Positions 7,595 to 16,383 of a stretch of DNA of 64,000 bases are shown piece by piece. Made by a program: the position numbers and the translations under genes. Numbering within the stretch: position 1 is the stretch's first letter; the number at the start of each line of letters is the position of its first letter. The DNA is taken from assembly GCF_036248275.1 (NCBI RefSeq), contig NZ_CP109181.1, forward strand, positions 5,146,001-5,210,000, given 5' to 3'. The stretch is from Streptomyces sp. NBC_01716 (GTDB lineage Bacteria > Actinomycetota > Actinomycetes > Streptomycetales > Streptomycetaceae). The notes under the pieces are model-generated. The model made no database searches. It worked only from the letters and a program-made list of their open reading frames with translations, and was not told the origin of the DNA.

Positions 7595-9208
7595 TCAGCG
7601 GTGTCCCGGCCCGAAGCCGCTGCCCCCACCGACCCCGCTCCCCGGCTTCCCGTGCCCTCCCGGCCTCCGAGAGGGCCCAGCGCCTGGCCCGCGCGTCCCG
7701 TTCGCACCCAGCCAGTCGGCCAGCTTTCCGCCCTGCCCGACGGCCCGCAGACGACGCTCCGCCGCGTCCCGTACCGGATCGGTCGCCACCACCAGCAGCT
7801 CGTCCCCGTGCCGCAGCACGGTCGACGGCCCCGGCACGAAGCTCTTGTCCTCCCGTACGACCAGCGTGACCGCCGACCCCGGCGGCAGCCGCAGCTCACC
7901 CACCTCGACGCCGTGCATCTTCGACCGGTCCGGGATGGCCACGGACAGCAGATGACCGCGCAGCCGCTCCAGCGGCGCCGACTCGATCCCGAGGTCGGCC
8001 GCCTCGGAGGGGTCGCCGAGGTGCAGCTTCCCGGCCACCCAGGGCAGTGTCGGCCCCTGCACGATCGTGTAGACGACGACCAGCACGAAGACGATGTTGA
8101 AGATCCGGTGGCTGCCCTCGACCTCGGAGACCATCGGGATCGTCGCCATGACGATGGGTACGGCGCCACGCAGGCCCGCCCACGACATCAGTGCCTTCTC
8201 CTGCCAGGGGATGCGGAACGGCGCCAGGCTGACCAGGACGGACACGGGCCGCGCCACCGCCGTCAGCACCAGACCCACTATCACCGCAGGCCAGATGTCG
8301 TCGCCCAGTTCGTGCGGCGTCACCAGCAGTCCCAGCAGGACGAACATGCCGATCTGCGCGAGCCAGCCGAGCCCCTCCGCGAAACCACGGGTCGCGGGCG
8401 CGTGCGGCAGCTTGGAGTTCCCCAGCAGCATGGACGCCAGGTACACGGCGAGGAACCCGCTGCCGTGGGCCATGGCCCCGGCGGCGTACGCGACGACGGC
8501 GATGGCCATCACGGCGATCGGATACAGACCGGAGGCCGGCAGCGCCACATGCCGGAGCCCGAAGGCGCCCAGCCAGCCGACCGCGATCCCGACGGCGGCG
8601 CCGATGGCCAGTTCCAGGAAAATCTCGCCGACCAGTATGTACCAGTGCTCCACCGGTCCGACCCTCGACAGCGCGACCACCATGATCACCACGGGGGCGT
8701 CGTTGAAGCCCGACTCCGCCTCCAGCGCACCCGTCACCCTCGACGGCAGCGGAATCTTCCTCAGTACGGAGAAGACGGCGGCGGCGTCCGTGGACGAGAC
8801 GACGGCGCCGATGATCAGCGACTGCCGCCAGTCGAGGCCGACGAGGAAGTACGCGGCGGTCCCGGTCACGCCCACGCTCACGGCCACACCGACGGTCGAC
8901 AGGGCGACGGCGGCCGGCAGCGCGGGTTTCGCCTCTTTCCACTTCGCGGCGAGACCGCCCTCGGCGAGGATCACGACCAGGGCGGCGTAGCCGATCACCT
9001 GGGTCAACTCGGCGTTGTCGAACTTGACGTTGAAGATGCCGTCCTGGCCTATGACGACGCCGATCCCGAGGTAGAGCAGCAGGCTGGGCAGCCCGCTCCG
9101 GGACGAGATCCGCACCGCGGCGACCGCGATCAGCAGCACGAGCGAGCAGATGAGCAGGAGTTCATTGAGCTGGTGGACAGTCAGCGGCCGATCCTTCCCC
9201 TCACGCAC
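7595..9208 (-). CDS. K+/H+ antiporter, CPA1 family with TrkA-C domain
   Basis: About 537 residues. The N-terminal 390 residues form a twelve-to-thirteen-helix Na+(K+)/H+ exchanger domain. Motifs: LLLYLGIGVVIG, AAVVSSTDAAAVFSVLR (ion-binding Asp), ALEAESGFNDAPVVIMV and WAGLRGAVPIVMA. A cytoplasmic RCK/TrkA-C domain follows at about 430-500 (SVAIPDRSKMHGVEVGELRLPPGSAVTLVVRE), then a low-complexity Gly-rich tail. This layout matches CvrA/NhaP2-type antiporters that expel potassium. GTG 9208 lacks a ribosome site; a CTG at 9184 has GGAAGGA 7 bases upstream and gives the family-like start TVHQLNELLL, so the true start may be CTG. Confidence 0.92.
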   Translation of the reverse strand: MREGKDRPLTVHQLNELLLICSLVLLIAVAAVRISSRSGLPSLLLYLGIGVVIGQDGIFNVKFDNAELTQVIGYAALVVILAEGGLAAKWKEAKPALPAAVALSTVGVAVSVGVTGTAAYFLVGLDWRQSLIIGAVVSSTDAAAVFSVLRKIPLPSRVTGALEAESGFNDAPVVIMVVALSRVGPVEHWYILVGEIFLELAIGAAVGIAVGWLGAFGLRHVALPASGLYPIAVMAIAVVAYAAGAMAHGSGFLAVYLASMLLGNSKLPHAPATRGFAEGLGWLAQIGMFVLLGLLVTPHELGDDIWPAVIVGLVLTAVARPVSVLVSLAPFRIPWQEKALMSWAGLRGAVPIVMATIPMVSEVEGSHRIFNIVFVLVVVYTIVQGPTLPWVAGKLHLGDPSEAADLGIESAPLERLRGHLLSVAIPDRSKMHGVEVGELRLPPGSAVTLVVREDKSFVPGPSTVLRHGDELLVVATDPVRDAAERRLRAVGQGGKLADWLGANGTRGPGAGPSRRPGGHGKPGSGVGGGSGFGPGHR

Positions 9209-9270
9209 ACCGGATCGGTTTCCCGGCAGTCGGCACTTCGTTACCTTACCTAATCTTTAACGTTTTCTTG

Positions 9271-9302
9271 ACGCGATCGATCGTTCGTGCGATCGATCGC
9301 GT
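9271..9302. promoter_or_regulatory. 32-bp inverted repeat, candidate operator
   Basis: Perfect 12-base arms ACGCGATCGATC / GATCGATCGCGT flank an 8-base spacer, in an unusually AT-rich stretch between the divergent antiporter and acylase genes. A TTGACG hexamer (9268-9273) overlaps the left arm and could be a -35 element, but no clear -10 follows. Position and symmetry suggest a regulator site; a hairpin in RNA is the alternative. Confidence 0.5.
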
Positions 9303-9430
9303 GATTTCCTGTGTGATCGTCCGAGGAGTCCCGGCGGGTCGTACTAGTGACACCGCGTCGGAGCGGGTGAACGGCTGCGCCTATGGTTGCTGCAGCATTC
9401 CAGGACCACCCTGCCCCTCGAAGGACAGCG

Positions 9431-12223
9431 ATGCCCGCCAACTCAACGCCCCCTGCCACCAAAAAGAAGGGGCGACGCGCCCGCCTTGTCGTGATCGTCC
9501 TGGTGCTGGCTCTGGTAGCAGGCGTTGGTTACGGCGCCTACTGGGGTGTCAGCACCGTGCGTGCCTCGCTCCCGCAGACCACCGGCACCATCACGATGCC
9601 GGGTCTCGACGGCCGGGTCGAGGTCAAGCGCGACAGTTACGGCGTCCCGCAGATCTACGCCAACACCGACCGGGACCTGTTCCGCGCGCAGGGCTACGTC
9701 CAGGCGCAGGACCGCTTCTGGGAGATGGACGTCCGGCGCCACATGACCTCGGGGCGGCTCTCCGAGATGTTCGGCAAGGGGCAGGTCGAGACGGACGAGT
9801 TCCTGCGCACGCTGGGCTGGCGGCAGGTGGCGCAGGAGGAGTACGACAACAAGCTCTCCGACGAGACGAAGAAGAACCTCCAGTCGTACGCGGACGGGGT
9901 CAACGACTACCTCGAAGGCCGCGACGGCAAGGACATCTCCGTCGAGTACGCGGCGCTGAAGTTCACCAACGACTACAAGCCCGCGAAGTGGACCCCCGTC
10001 GACTCGGTGGCGTGGCTCAAGGCGATGGCGTGGGACCTGCGCTCCAACATGCAGGACGAGATAGACCGTTCGCTGCTCACGAGCAGGATGGACGAGAAGC
10101 AGATCGAGGACCTTTATCCGTCGTATCCGTACGACAGGAACAAGCCGATCGTCAGCGAGGGCGCCGTCGATCCGCTCGCGGAGGAGTACGACCCCAAGGC
10201 CGAGCCGGGTGACGTGTCGGAGAACGGTACGGGCACGGGAACCGGCACAGGTACGGGAACGGGCACCGGCACAGGCATAGACACCGGTACTGGTACCGGC
10301 ACCAGCGGCGGCGCCGTCACCGACGGTCTGGAGTCCCAGCTCGACTCCCTCTCCGCCACCCTCGACGAGATCCCCGCCCTCCTCGGCCCCAGCGGCAGCG
10401 GCATCGGATCCAACTCGTGGGTCGTCTCCGGCAAGTACACGACGACCGGCAGCCCGCTGCTCGCCAACGACCCGCACCTCGCGCCCCAGCTGCCCTCCGT
10501 CTGGTACCAGATGGGCCTGCACTGCCGCAGCTCCACCAAGGAGTGCCAGTACGACGTCGCCGGCTACACCTTCGCCGGTATGCCGGGCGTGATCATCGGC
10601 CACAACAAGGACATCGCCTGGGGCATGACCAACCTCGGCGCGGACGTGACCGACCTCTATCTGGAGAAGGTCAACGGCGACACCTACCAGTACGGGAACG
10701 AACAGAAGAAGTTCACGACCCGTCAGGAAACGATCAAGATCGCCGGTGCCAAGAGCCAGACCATCACGGTCCGCTCCACCGAACACGGCCCGGTCGTCTC
10801 CGACCGCGACGCCGAGCTGCGCAGAGTCGGCGACAAGGCCCCCGTCGACAACGCGGCCCCCGACCGCGGCGAGGGATACGCGGTCTCCCTCCAGTGGACC
10901 GCCCTGGAGCCCGGCAAGTCCATGGACGCGGTCTTCGAGCTCAACAAGGCCAAGAACTTCGCGGAGTTCCGCAAGGCGGCGCGGAGCTTCGAGGTCCCCT
11001 CGCAGAACCTGGTCTACGCCGACGCGAAGGGCAACATCGGCTACCAGGCGCCCGGCCGGATCCCGATCCGCGCCAAGGGTGACGGCTCACTGCCGGCCCC
11101 GGGCTGGGACCCGGAGTACCGCTGGGAGGACTACATCCCCTTCGACGAGCTTCCTTACGAGGAGAACCCGAAGCGCGGCTACATCGTCACCGCCAACCAG
11201 GCCGTCATCGACAAGGACGACTACCCGTACCCGCTGACCGAGGACTGGGGCTACGGCGCCCGCAGCCAGCGGATCAACGACCTCATCAAGTCGAAGATCA
11301 AGGACGGCGGCAAGATCTCCACCGACGACATGCGCACGATGCAGACGGACAACCGCAGCGAGATCGCCACGCAGCTGATGCCGTACCTGCTGAAGATCGA
11401 TGTCTCGGACCCCGCCATCCGCGAGGCCCAGAAGCTCCTCGAAGGCTGGGACTCCACCCAGGAACCGGACTCGGCGGCAGCCGCGTACTTCAACGCCGTC
11501 TGGCGCAACGTCCTCAAGCTCGCCTTCGGGAACAAGCTTCCCAAGGAGATGCGCGTCGAGGGCGAATGCCTCAACGTGCGCCCCGCCGACAGCACGGGCC
11601 CGGCCGACGACCTCGCGGAGCTGGTACGGGAGTGCGGCCGACGGTCGGAGGACTCGGCGCAGCCGGACGGCGGCGACCGCTGGTTCGAGATCACCCGCAA
11701 GATCCTCAAGGACGAGGACAACGAGTGGTGGCAGTCCCCGAAGACGCGTACGGAGAAGGCCACCGACACCCGTGACGAACTTCTGCTCCGCGCCCTCACG
11801 GACGCGCGCTGGGAGCTGACCGCCAAGCTCGGCAAGGACGTGTCCACGTGGAGCTGGGGCCGGCTGCACCAGCTGAACCTGGAGAACCAGACCCTCGGTA
11901 CGGAGGGTCCCGGCATCGTGAAGACCCTGCTCAACCGCGGCCCGTGGAATGTGGGCGGCGGCGAGGCCGCGGTCAACGCCACCGGCTGGAACGCGGCGAG
12001 CGGTTACGACGTCATGTGGGTGCCGTCGATGCGGATGGTGGTCAACGTCGGTGACTGGGACAAGTCCCGCTGGATCAATCTGACGGGCGCCTCCGGGCAC
12101 GCGTACAGCCCGAACTACACCGACCAGACGGAGAAATGGGCCAAGGGTGAGCTGATCGACTGGTCGTTCAGCAGCAGAGCGGTGGAGGAGAGCACGGGGG
12201 ACACCCTGACGCTCGCGCCGTAA
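9431..12223 (+). CDS. penicillin acylase family protein, membrane-anchored
   Basis: A 930-residue Ntn hydrolase of the penicillin G/cephalosporin/homoserine-lactone acylase family, which hydrolyses amide bonds. ATG 9431 follows GAAGGA. A basic cytoplasmic start (KKKGRRAR) and one signal-anchor helix (about 17-38) place the enzyme outside the membrane. The alpha part includes DSYGVPQIYANTDRDLFRAQGYVQAQDRFWEMD. The self-cleavage site and nucleophile are Gly-Ser327-Asn-Ser-Trp; the beta part has NDPHLAPQLPSVWYQ and further GAC motifs. A Gly-Thr repeat at residues 266-291 falls in the presumed excised spacer. The substrate is unknown; quorum signals or beta-lactams are only possibilities. Confidence 0.9.
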   Translation: MPANSTPPATKKKGRRARLVVIVLVLALVAGVGYGAYWGVSTVRASLPQTTGTITMPGLDGRVEVKRDSYGVPQIYANTDRDLFRAQGYVQAQDRFWEMDVRRHMTSGRLSEMFGKGQVETDEFLRTLGWRQVAQEEYDNKLSDETKKNLQSYADGVNDYLEGRDGKDISVEYAALKFTNDYKPAKWTPVDSVAWLKAMAWDLRSNMQDEIDRSLLTSRMDEKQIEDLYPSYPYDRNKPIVSEGAVDPLAEEYDPKAEPGDVSENGTGTGTGTGTGTGTGTGIDTGTGTGTSGGAVTDGLESQLDSLSATLDEIPALLGPSGSGIGSNSWVVSGKYTTTGSPLLANDPHLAPQLPSVWYQMGLHCRSSTKECQYDVAGYTFAGMPGVIIGHNKDIAWGMTNLGADVTDLYLEKVNGDTYQYGNEQKKFTTRQETIKIAGAKSQTITVRSTEHGPVVSDRDAELRRVGDKAPVDNAAPDRGEGYAVSLQWTALEPGKSMDAVFELNKAKNFAEFRKAARSFEVPSQNLVYADAKGNIGYQAPGRIPIRAKGDGSLPAPGWDPEYRWEDYIPFDELPYEENPKRGYIVTANQAVIDKDDYPYPLTEDWGYGARSQRINDLIKSKIKDGGKISTDDMRTMQTDNRSEIATQLMPYLLKIDVSDPAIREAQKLLEGWDSTQEPDSAAAAYFNAVWRNVLKLAFGNKLPKEMRVEGECLNVRPADSTGPADDLAELVRECGRRSEDSAQPDGGDRWFEITRKILKDEDNEWWQSPKTRTEKATDTRDELLLRALTDARWELTAKLGKDVSTWSWGRLHQLNLENQTLGTEGPGIVKTLLNRGPWNVGGGEAAVNATGWNAASGYDVMWVPSMRMVVNVGDWDKSRWINLTGASGHAYSPNYTDQTEKWAKGELIDWSFSSRAVEESTGDTLTLAP
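10226..10303 (+). repeat. in-frame Gly-Thr codon repeat inside the acylase gene
   Basis: Twenty-six codons alternate Gly and Thr, broken once by Ile-Asp. Synonymous codons vary (GGT/GGC/GGA and ACG/ACC/ACA), so the repeat is maintained at protein rather than DNA level. It lies about 35 residues before the nucleophilic Ser327, in the position of the acylase spacer peptide. Confidence 0.85.
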
Positions 12224-12265
12224 GCACTCCGCCGTAGGCACCCGCGTGCGGCCCCGGCGGACCCT

Positions 12266-12880
12266 TCAGGCGCTCCCGAAGCGCCTGGTCCCGCCCGGGG
12301 TCACCACCACGTGCACGGGGCGGTCGTGCGGCTCCTCAGGGACCCGCCCGACCACCTCGTGGTCGTACAGCAGCACCGCGAGAACGGCTCCCGCGTCAGC
12401 CCTCGCTTCCGCCCCCGCCCTCTCCAGTCGGCCCAGGACCCGGTCGTACGACCCGCCGCCCCGCCCCAGCCGCATCCCGCGCCCGTCAACCGCGAGCCCG
12501 GGAAGCAGCACCACCCGCGCCTGGAGTACCGCGTCCACACCCAGCCGGGCACCCTCCGGCTCCAGCAGCCCCCGCCCCGCGCGCACCAGCCGCTCCGCCC
12601 CCTCGTACGCCGCCCAGTCCAGATCGTTGTCAGGCAACAGCACCGGCAGGAGGACCCGCACCCCCCGCTCCCGCAGCGTGTCGAGCAACGCGCGCGTGCC
12701 CGGCTCGCGCCCCACCGAGACATACGCGGCGACGGTCCCGGCCTTCGCCAGTTCGGGAAGCTCCAGCGCCCGCCGCGCGAGAACCGCGGAGGCGTCCCGG
12801 ACGTCGTCTTCGGACAGCAGGCGCCGCGCGCGAAGGAGCTCCTGCCGCAGAGCGGTCTTTCCTGGCAAGTCGGAGTTCAT
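12266..12880 (-). CDS. 5-formyltetrahydrofolate cyclo-ligase
   Basis: About 204 residues of the 5-FTHF cyclo-ligase (MTHFS) family, which uses ATP to convert 5-formyl-THF to 5,10-methenyl-THF. Signatures: KTALRQELLRARRLLS at the N-terminus, VAAYVSVGREPGT, LLPVLLPDNDLDW, and the ATP/phosphate motif GRGMRLGRGGGSYDRVLGRL near residue 140, then AVLLYDHEVV and HVVVTPGG. ATG 12880 is used; a TTG at 12892 is an alternative. Divergent from galU, sharing an AT-rich promoter region (12881-12973). Confidence 0.93.
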   Translation of the reverse strand: MNSDLPGKTALRQELLRARRLLSEDDVRDASAVLARRALELPELAKAGTVAAYVSVGREPGTRALLDTLRERGVRVLLPVLLPDNDLDWAAYEGAERLVRAGRGLLEPEGARLGVDAVLQARVVLLPGLAVDGRGMRLGRGGGSYDRVLGRLERAGAEARADAGAVLAVLLYDHEVVGRVPEEPHDRPVHVVVTPGGTRRFGSA

Positions 12881-12973
12881 CGGACTTCGCAAATCTCTCG
12901 TATGTATACGTATGGAGAGAAAGTTAACCGGAGCAACATCTTCCTCTCATCCGTGGCAGATAGGCTGCGCGCC

Positions 12974-13876
12974 ATGACTCAGTCGCCCCCCAGGATCAGC
13001 AAGGCTGTCATCCCCGCCGCAGGGCTGGGAACCCGCTTCCTGCCTGTCACCAAGGCCACTCCCAAGGAGATGCTGCCTGTCGTCGACAAGCCCGCGATCC
13101 AGTACGTGGTCGAGGAAGCCGTGATGGCAGGGCTCTCCGACGTTCTCATGGTCACCGGACGCAACAAGCGTCCCCTGGAAGACCACTTCGACCGCAACTA
13201 CGAACTGGAGGAGGCGCTCACCCGCAAGGGAGACACCGAACGCCTCGCCAAGGTGCAGGAGTCCAGCGACCTGGCGACGATGCACTACGTCCGGCAGGGT
13301 GATCCCAAGGGACTCGGCCACGCCGTCCTGTGCGCCGCCCCGCACGTCGGCGACCAGCCCTTCGCGGTGCTCCTCGGTGACGACCTCATCGACCCGCGCG
13401 ACCCGCTGCTGTCCCGCATGGTCGAGATCCAGGAGAACGAGGGCGGCAGCGTCATCGCCCTGATGGAGGTCGAGCCCGACCAGATCCACCTCTACGGATG
13501 CGCCGCCGTCGAGCCCACCCCGTACGGCGACGTGGTCAAGGTGCACGACCTGGTCGAGAAGCCCGACAGGGCGGACGCGCCCAGCAACTACGCCATCATC
13601 GGCCGATACGTCCTGGACCCGGCCGTCTTCGACATACTGCGTCAGACCGAGCCCGGCCGCGGCGGCGAGATCCAGCTGACCGACGCGCTCCAGCAGCTCT
13701 CGGCCGACGAGAAGATCGGCGGCCCGGTGCACGGCGTCGTCTTCAAGGGACGCCGCTATGACACGGGCGACCGCGGCGACTATCTGCGTGCCATTGTCAG
13801 ACTCGCGTGCGAACGTGAAGACCTGGGACCGGACTTCCGGACCTGGCTGCGCAGTTACGTCAACGAGGAGATGTAA
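12974..13876 (+). CDS. galU: UTP-glucose-1-phosphate uridylyltransferase
   Basis: A 300-residue nucleotidyltransferase that makes UDP-glucose, the precursor for cell-surface sugars. Motifs: AVIPAAGLGTRFLPVTKATPKEMLPVVDKPAIQYVVEEA (nucleotide-binding loop and the catalytic Lys region), FAVLLGDDLID (metal-binding Asp), VEKP, and GRGGEIQLTDAL. Length fits bacterial GalU. ATG 12974 gives the family N-terminus. It starts a run of same-strand genes and its stop lies 4 bases before the TTG of moeA/glp, so the two are probably cotranscribed. Confidence 0.96.
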   Translation: MTQSPPRISKAVIPAAGLGTRFLPVTKATPKEMLPVVDKPAIQYVVEEAVMAGLSDVLMVTGRNKRPLEDHFDRNYELEEALTRKGDTERLAKVQESSDLATMHYVRQGDPKGLGHAVLCAAPHVGDQPFAVLLGDDLIDPRDPLLSRMVEIQENEGGSVIALMEVEPDQIHLYGCAAVEPTPYGDVVKVHDLVEKPDRADAPSNYAIIGRYVLDPAVFDILRQTEPGRGGEIQLTDALQQLSADEKIGGPVHGVVFKGRRYDTGDRGDYLRAIVRLACEREDLGPDFRTWLRSYVNEEM

Positions 13877-13880
13877 GACC

Positions 13881-15221
13881 TTGAGCAGTACGGCGACACC
13901 GGCACCGGCGCCTGCCTCGGGCCAGGGACGGCTCTGGACGGTGGACGAGCACCTGGCGGACATCCTCGCCACGGTCCGCCCGCTCGACCCGATCGAGCTG
14001 CAACTGCCCGATGCCCAGGGCTGCGTCCTCGTCGAGGACGTCACGGTGCCGGTGGCGCTGCCGCCGTTCGACAACAGCTCCATGGACGGCTACGCGGTCC
14101 GTACGGCCGATGTGTCCGGCGCCGACGAGGAGTTCCCGGCCGTCCTGACCGTCATCGGTGATGTCGCGGCGGGCGGCGAGGCCCTGCCGCGCGTCGGCCC
14201 CGGGGAGGCGGCCCGGATCATGACCGGCGCACCGCTGCCGCCCGGCGCCGAGGCGGTCATCCCGGTCGAGTGGACCGACGGCGGTACGGGCGGCGGGGCC
14301 GCCACCTCCATGCGGCCGGCCGGCTCCGCGCCCGAGGGCGCGAGCGGCGAGGTCAGGGTCTATCGGCCCGTCGAGCCCCGCGCCCACGTCCGCGCGCGCG
14401 GCAGCGATGTCCAGGCCGGGGATCTCGCCCTGGAGGCCGGCACGATCCTGGGACCGCCGCAGATCGGCCTGCTCTCCGCCATCGGCCGCTCCACCGTCCG
14501 GGTCCACCCGCGCCCGCGCGTGGTCGTCCTGTCGACCGGCAGCGAACTGGTGCAGCCGGGCGAGGCGTTGGGCCAGGGCCAGATCTACGACTCCAACAGC
14601 TTCGCGCTCACCGCCGCCGCGCGGGACGCGGGCGCCATCGCCTACCGGGTCGGCGCGGTGACCGACGACGCGGACACCCTCCGGGCCACGATCGAGGACC
14701 AGCTGATCCGCGCGGACATGATCGTGACGACCGGCGGTGTCAGCGTCGGGGCGTACGACGTGGTCAAGGAGGCGCTGTCCTCCGTAGGAGACGAGGACGA
14801 GCCGGGCAGCGGCATCGACTTCCGCAAGCTCGCGATGCAGCCGGGCAAGCCTCAGGGCTTCGGCTCGATCGGCCCCGAGCACACCCCGCTGCTCGCCCTC
14901 CCCGGCAACCCCGTGTCCAGTTACGTCTCCTTCGAGTTGTTCGTGCGCCCCGCGATCCGGGCGCTCATGGGCCGCCAGGACGTCCACCGCCGGACGGTCC
15001 GCGCGACCCTGAAGAGCGACGAGACGCTGAAGTCCCCGGCGGGCCGGCGCCAGTTCCTGCGCGGGATGTACGACGCCGAGGCGGGCTCGGTCGTCCCCGT
15101 CGGCGGCGTCGGCTCCCATCTCGTCGCGGCCCTCGCGCACGCCGACGCGCTGATCGTGGTCCCCGAGGAGGTCGTCTCGGCGGAGCCGGGGAGCGAGGTC
15201 GACGTGGTGCTGCTCCGCTGA
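13881..15221 (+). CDS. moeA: MoeA/gephyrin-like molybdopterin molybdotransferase (Glp)
   Basis: A 446-residue MoeA/gephyrin E-domain protein. It starts at TTG 13881, directly after galU. Motifs: PPFDNSSMDGYAVRTADV, IMTGAPLPPGAEAVIPVE, VHVRARGSD-like (AHVRARGSDVQAGDLAL), VVVLSTGSELVQPGE, YDSNSFALTAAARDAG, VTTGGVSVGAYDVVKE and ALPGNPVSS. The family inserts molybdenum into adenylated molybdopterin. In Corynebacterium a MoeA homologue in this same neighbourhood (Glp) instead binds FtsZ and a membrane receptor, GLPR, whose Streptomyces homologue is SepX; sepX is four genes downstream here. A divisome role is therefore as likely as cofactor synthesis. Confidence 0.9.
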   Translation: MSSTATPAPAPASGQGRLWTVDEHLADILATVRPLDPIELQLPDAQGCVLVEDVTVPVALPPFDNSSMDGYAVRTADVSGADEEFPAVLTVIGDVAAGGEALPRVGPGEAARIMTGAPLPPGAEAVIPVEWTDGGTGGGAATSMRPAGSAPEGASGEVRVYRPVEPRAHVRARGSDVQAGDLALEAGTILGPPQIGLLSAIGRSTVRVHPRPRVVVLSTGSELVQPGEALGQGQIYDSNSFALTAAARDAGAIAYRVGAVTDDADTLRATIEDQLIRADMIVTTGGVSVGAYDVVKEALSSVGDEDEPGSGIDFRKLAMQPGKPQGFGSIGPEHTPLLALPGNPVSSYVSFELFVRPAIRALMGRQDVHRRTVRATLKSDETLKSPAGRRQFLRGMYDAEAGSVVPVGGVGSHLVAALAHADALIVVPEEVVSAEPGSEVDVVLLR

Positions 15222-15292
15222 CGGAGTGGCGGTGGCGGTAGCGTGTCCTGCCAGACAGGCCCCGCCGGGCCCGGACCGGGAGCGCCACAGCG

Positions 15293-15862
15293 ATGACTGC
15301 GTTTACCCGGGGGGAGACCCCCGGACCTTCTCCACAAGGCCACCTGACGCATATCGACGAGGCGGGCGCGGCCCGCATGGTCGACGTCTCCGCCAAGGAG
15401 GTCACCGCGCGCACCGCCAGCGCGAGCGGCCGGGTGCTGGTCTCGCCGCACGTGGTCGAACTGCTGCGGGGCGAGGGGATGCCCAAGGGCGACGCCCTGG
15501 CCACCGCCCGTATCGCGGGCATCATGGGCGCGAAACGCACCCCCGAGCTCATCCCGCTCTGCCATCCCCTGGCGCTCTCGGGAGTCACGCTCGACCTCAC
15601 CGTCACGGACGACGCGGTGGAGATCCTGGCGACCGTGAAGACCACGGACCGCACGGGCGTGGAGATGGAGGCCCTGACAGCGGTCTCGGTCGCGGCGCTG
15701 ACGGTGGTCGACATGGTGAAGGCCGTCGACAAGGGCGCGGTCATCTCGGACGTACGGGTCGAGGAGAAGACCGGCGGAAAGTCGGGCCGCTACTCCCGCC
15801 GGGCTCCCGAGCCGGACGGGCGGCCGCAGACGGACGGGACCCCGGAGAGGGGCACGGCATGA
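15293..15862 (+). CDS. moaC: cyclic pyranopterin monophosphate synthase
   Basis: A 189-residue molybdenum-cofactor enzyme that, with MoaA, converts the GTP-derived 8-cyclo intermediate to cPMP. Core motifs: LTHIDEAGAARMVDVSAKEVTARTA, ARIAGIMGAKRTPELIPLCHPLALSGV, TDRTGVEMEALTAVSVAALTVVDMVKAVDKGA and EEKTGGKSG. All are canonical MoaC. The extra 15 residues at the N-terminus and a 20-residue Pro-rich tail are poorly conserved. Its stop overlaps the next start in ATGA, showing translational coupling. Confidence 0.95.
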   Translation: MTAFTRGETPGPSPQGHLTHIDEAGAARMVDVSAKEVTARTASASGRVLVSPHVVELLRGEGMPKGDALATARIAGIMGAKRTPELIPLCHPLALSGVTLDLTVTDDAVEILATVKTTDRTGVEMEALTAVSVAALTVVDMVKAVDKGAVISDVRVEEKTGGKSGRYSRRAPEPDGRPQTDGTPERGTA

Positions 15863-16383
15863 ACGATTCCGCCGAGAGCGGCACCGTGCCCCGGGAGCCG
15901 TACCGCGCGCTCGTCGTCACCGCGTCCAACCGCGCGGCGGCCGGCGTCTACGCGGACACCGGGGGCCCGATCATCGCGAGCGCCCTCGCGGAGCTCGGCT
16001 TCTCCGTCGAGGGCCCGCTGGTCGTGCCCGACGGTGACCCGGTCGAGCGTGCCCTGCGCGACGGGGTGGCCGCGTCGTACGCCGTCATCCTCACCACCGG
16101 CGGCACCGGCGTCTCGCCCACCGACCGCACCCCCGAGGCCACCCGCCGCGTCCTGGACCACGAGATCCCCGGCATCCCCGAGGCGATCCGCGCCGAGGGC
16201 GCCCGGAAGGTCCCCACCGCCGCCCTGTCGCGGGGCCTCGCGGGTGTCGCAGGCCGGACCCTGATCGTGAATCTGCCGGGCTCGTCCGGCGGCGTACGGG
16301 ACGGGCTCGCCGTCCTGAACCGGCTGCTCGTCCACGCCGTCGACCAGATCCACGGCGGCGATCACCCCCGTACCGACGGATGA
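15859..16383 (+). CDS. mog: MogA/MoaB family molybdopterin adenylyltransferase
   Basis: A 174-residue protein of the MogA/MoaB/CinA-N fold, which adenylates molybdopterin before metal insertion. Motifs: ALVVTASNRAAAGVYADTGGPIIASAL, VVPDGDPVERAL, VILTTGGTGVSPTDRTPEATRRVL, and VNLPGSSGGVRDGL near the C-terminus. The start ATG overlaps the stop of moaC by four bases, and its own TGA overlaps the ATG of the GNAT gene, so the three genes are tightly coupled. Confidence 0.93.
   Translation: MNDSAESGTVPREPYRALVVTASNRAAAGVYADTGGPIIASALAELGFSVEGPLVVPDGDPVERALRDGVAASYAVILTTGGTGVSPTDRTPEATRRVLDHEIPGIPEAIRAEGARKVPTAALSRGLAGVAGRTLIVNLPGSSGGVRDGLAVLNRLLVHAVDQIHGGDHPRTDG

Noticed and set aside
9443..10786. 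447-residue minus-strand frame with Val/Leu/Asp repeats
   Set aside because: Antisense of the acylase gene, no family features.
12267..12287. hairpin CAGGCGCT/AGCGCCTG as a terminator
   Set aside because: It overlaps the last codons of the cyclo-ligase gene, so coding constraint explains it as well.
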